In this document: positions 63,145-64,000 of the stretch, one piece after another
Layout: every line of letters begins with the position of its first letter
Position numbering within the stretch: position 1 is the first letter of the stretch
The notes under the pieces: model-generated
What the model was told of the DNA's origin: nothing
Seen by the model: the letters and a program-made list of their open reading frames with translations, nothing else
Database searches by the model: none
Assembly: GCA_035635555.1 (NCBI GenBank)
Contig: DASQAT010000039.1
Location: forward strand, 1-64,000
From: Candidatus Dormiibacterota bacterium
Lineage (GTDB): Bacteria > Acidobacteriota > Polarisedimenticolia > Gp22-AA2
DNA: 64,000 bases
Reading direction: 5' to 3'
Made by a program: the position numbers and the translations under genes

Positions 63145-64000
63145 TCACCGCTCGATCACCAGCGTGTCGCCGGTGAGTCGATGACGGAGCCCGCAGGGCG
63201 GCAGGACGGCCGCCGGGGTCTCATCCGGGCGAAGACCCTGAATCGAACCGTGCAGAATCTCCCGGACAGCCGTCTGCTCCAACGAGCGCTCGGTGAACTG
63301 CACGCGCCAACCGGTCTCATTCGAGACCCAGTCGAGGTACTCGCCCAACGTGCGCCCCTCGAGGTCGAACGGCGGAGCGATGGCCAGAACCCAGGCCCAG
63401 TCGGGATCTCCGGCCGCCAGCGGCTCCGTCTCGGTGGATCCCTCCGTCCTGACGCGCAGGCGCGTGCCGGCAAGGATCTCGAACGGCCTACCCCGGTGCG
63501 TGAGATGCGCGGCCCCCTGGCGCACGCTGACCTGAAGCGTGTCGTCCCCGACGCGGACCTCGAACTGCGTGCCGATGTCGCGGACCGTCCCCATCTCCGT
63601 AACGACGGCGAGGGGACTCCGTCGCGCGGACCGGGTGCCGCTGTCGATGTAGACGGCGCCGCGGTTCAGGTTCAGGACCGTTCCCGGCTCGAGGCGGACC
63701 TGCGTGTCCCAGTCCAGCCGCACCGACTCTCCGCCGGCGAGCGAGAGGGCGATGCGCCCGTCGGCTCCGGTCGTGAGCTCGATTCCCGAGGCGAGGCTGT
63801 CGCCGACCCGGAGCGGCCCGCCCCCCTCCCGGCGGACCGAGCCCTCCGCCCGCCGCACGGTCGCGATCGGCGCGGTCGTCCCCGGGGAATGTGCCTTGGG
63901 GAACCACCCTCCCGGCCTGATCGCGACGACGATCGCCGCCGCGGCGGCGAGCGAGCAGCCGGCCCAGAGCACGATCCGTCGGTGTCTGAGGACCTGATAT
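63145..64000 (-). CDS. FecR-like signalling protein (5' end beyond the window)
   Basis: The minus-strand frame is open to the window edge; about 285 residues are visible. Near the N-terminal side is one membrane helix (IVLWAGCSLAAAAAIVVAIR), so the part beyond the window should be cytoplasmic. The periplasmic part has the FecR pattern (RIALSLAGGESVRLDWDTQV, GTVRDIGTQFEVRVGDDTLQVS, VRQGAAHLTHRG) followed by an STN-like terminal domain (GRTLGEYLDWVSNETGWRV). A GTG at 63972 is only an in-frame codon, not a convincing start. It precedes the STN-type TonB receptor by 55 bases, as in FecIRA-like systems. The sigma factor expected upstream would be outside this window. Confidence 0.82.
   Translation of the reverse strand, partial: YQVLRHRRIVLWAGCSLAAAAAIVVAIRPGGWFPKAHSPGTTAPIATVRRAEGSVRREGGGPLRVGDSLASGIELTTGADGRIALSLAGGESVRLDWDTQVRLEPGTVLNLNRGAVYIDSGTRSARRSPLAVVTEMGTVRDIGTQFEVRVGDDTLQVSVRQGAAHLTHRGRPFEILAGTRLRVRTEGSTETEPLAAGDPDWAWVLAIAPPFDLEGRTLGEYLDWVSNETGWRVQFTERSLEQTAVREILHGSIQGLRPDETPAAVLPPCGLRHRLTGDTLVIER

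Overview
The window is 64 kb of uniformly GC-rich bacterial chromosome with dense, mostly short-spaced genes on both strands. I found no rRNA, tRNA, phage, transposase or CRISPR. TonB-dependent receptors, porins, outer-membrane barrels and many signal peptides show a Gram-negative (diderm) cell. The mix of genes (DUF5916/CBM9 barrel protein, lipase maturation factor, M19 dipeptidase, MASE1 kinase, class GN sortase, BBP2 porin remnant, many secreted redox proteins) resembles uncultured soil or sediment lineages such as Acidobacteriota. That placement is inference; no marker gene is present to fix it.

Layout. 0-8.4 kb: a TonB-type receptor, a periplasmic substrate-binding protein, a hybrid histidine kinase and a REC-PAS-GGDEF-EAL protein in one tightly packed operon, i.e. 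a surface-to-c-di-GMP signalling line. 8.4-16 kb: a PLP aminotransferase, an M19 dipeptidase plus DUF5916 barrel, a homocysteine methyltransferase operon with a tiny zinc ribbon, and a porin. 16-22 kb (minus strand): cupredoxin, sensor kinase-receiver, porin, then a class GN sortase with its VIT/VWA substrate. 22-29 kb: a GT-C glycosyltransferase, a lipase maturation factor, a ceramidase-like lipoprotein, a MASE1 kinase and a DUF481 barrel. 29-33.4 kb: a VKOR fused to three thioredoxin folds, a truncated BBP2 porin and a thioredoxin-like gene whose first active-site codon is an in-frame TGA. 33-43 kb: MMPL exporter, methyltransferase, cyanophycinase-like peptidase, B12-radical SAM protein, cold-shock and RRM RNA-binding proteins, an outer-membrane barrel and an amidohydrolase. 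43-48 kb: three tandem zinc-ribbon/HtrA/PDZ paralogs, one with an intact triad and two without. 48-52.5 kb: a 27-residue-repeat secreted protein, a carotenoid-desaturase-like oxidoreductase and small genes. 52.5-56.4 kb: a second gene with an in-frame TGA (membrane-anchored peroxiredoxin-like), a phosphoesterase, Cu/Zn superoxide dismutase, a 41-residue exported peptide ending in a cysteine cluster, an ECF sigma factor and a cysteine-rich membrane protein. 56.7-64 kb: aminotransferase-APC permease pair, a frameshifted gene, a secreted protein, and an STN-type TonB receptor with a FecR-like gene running off the end.

The most notable result is two independent candidate selenoproteins (UxxC thioredoxin-like at 32773-33339; UxxC peroxiredoxin-like at 52550-53362). 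In each the TGA sits exactly where the family has its active-site cysteine, the frame stays open and family-like on both sides, and a hairpin follows whose loop G lies 18 nt after the A of the TGA. Neither is predictable by ordinary ORF calling. The selenocysteine machinery (selA, selB, selC, selD) is not in this window. Other candidates for undescribed systems are the triple zinc-ribbon/HtrA cluster with two dead paralogs, the VKOR-triple-thioredoxin fusion, and the cysteine-peptide/sigma-factor/membrane-protein unit. Together they suggest a strong investment in envelope thiol and selenol redox chemistry.
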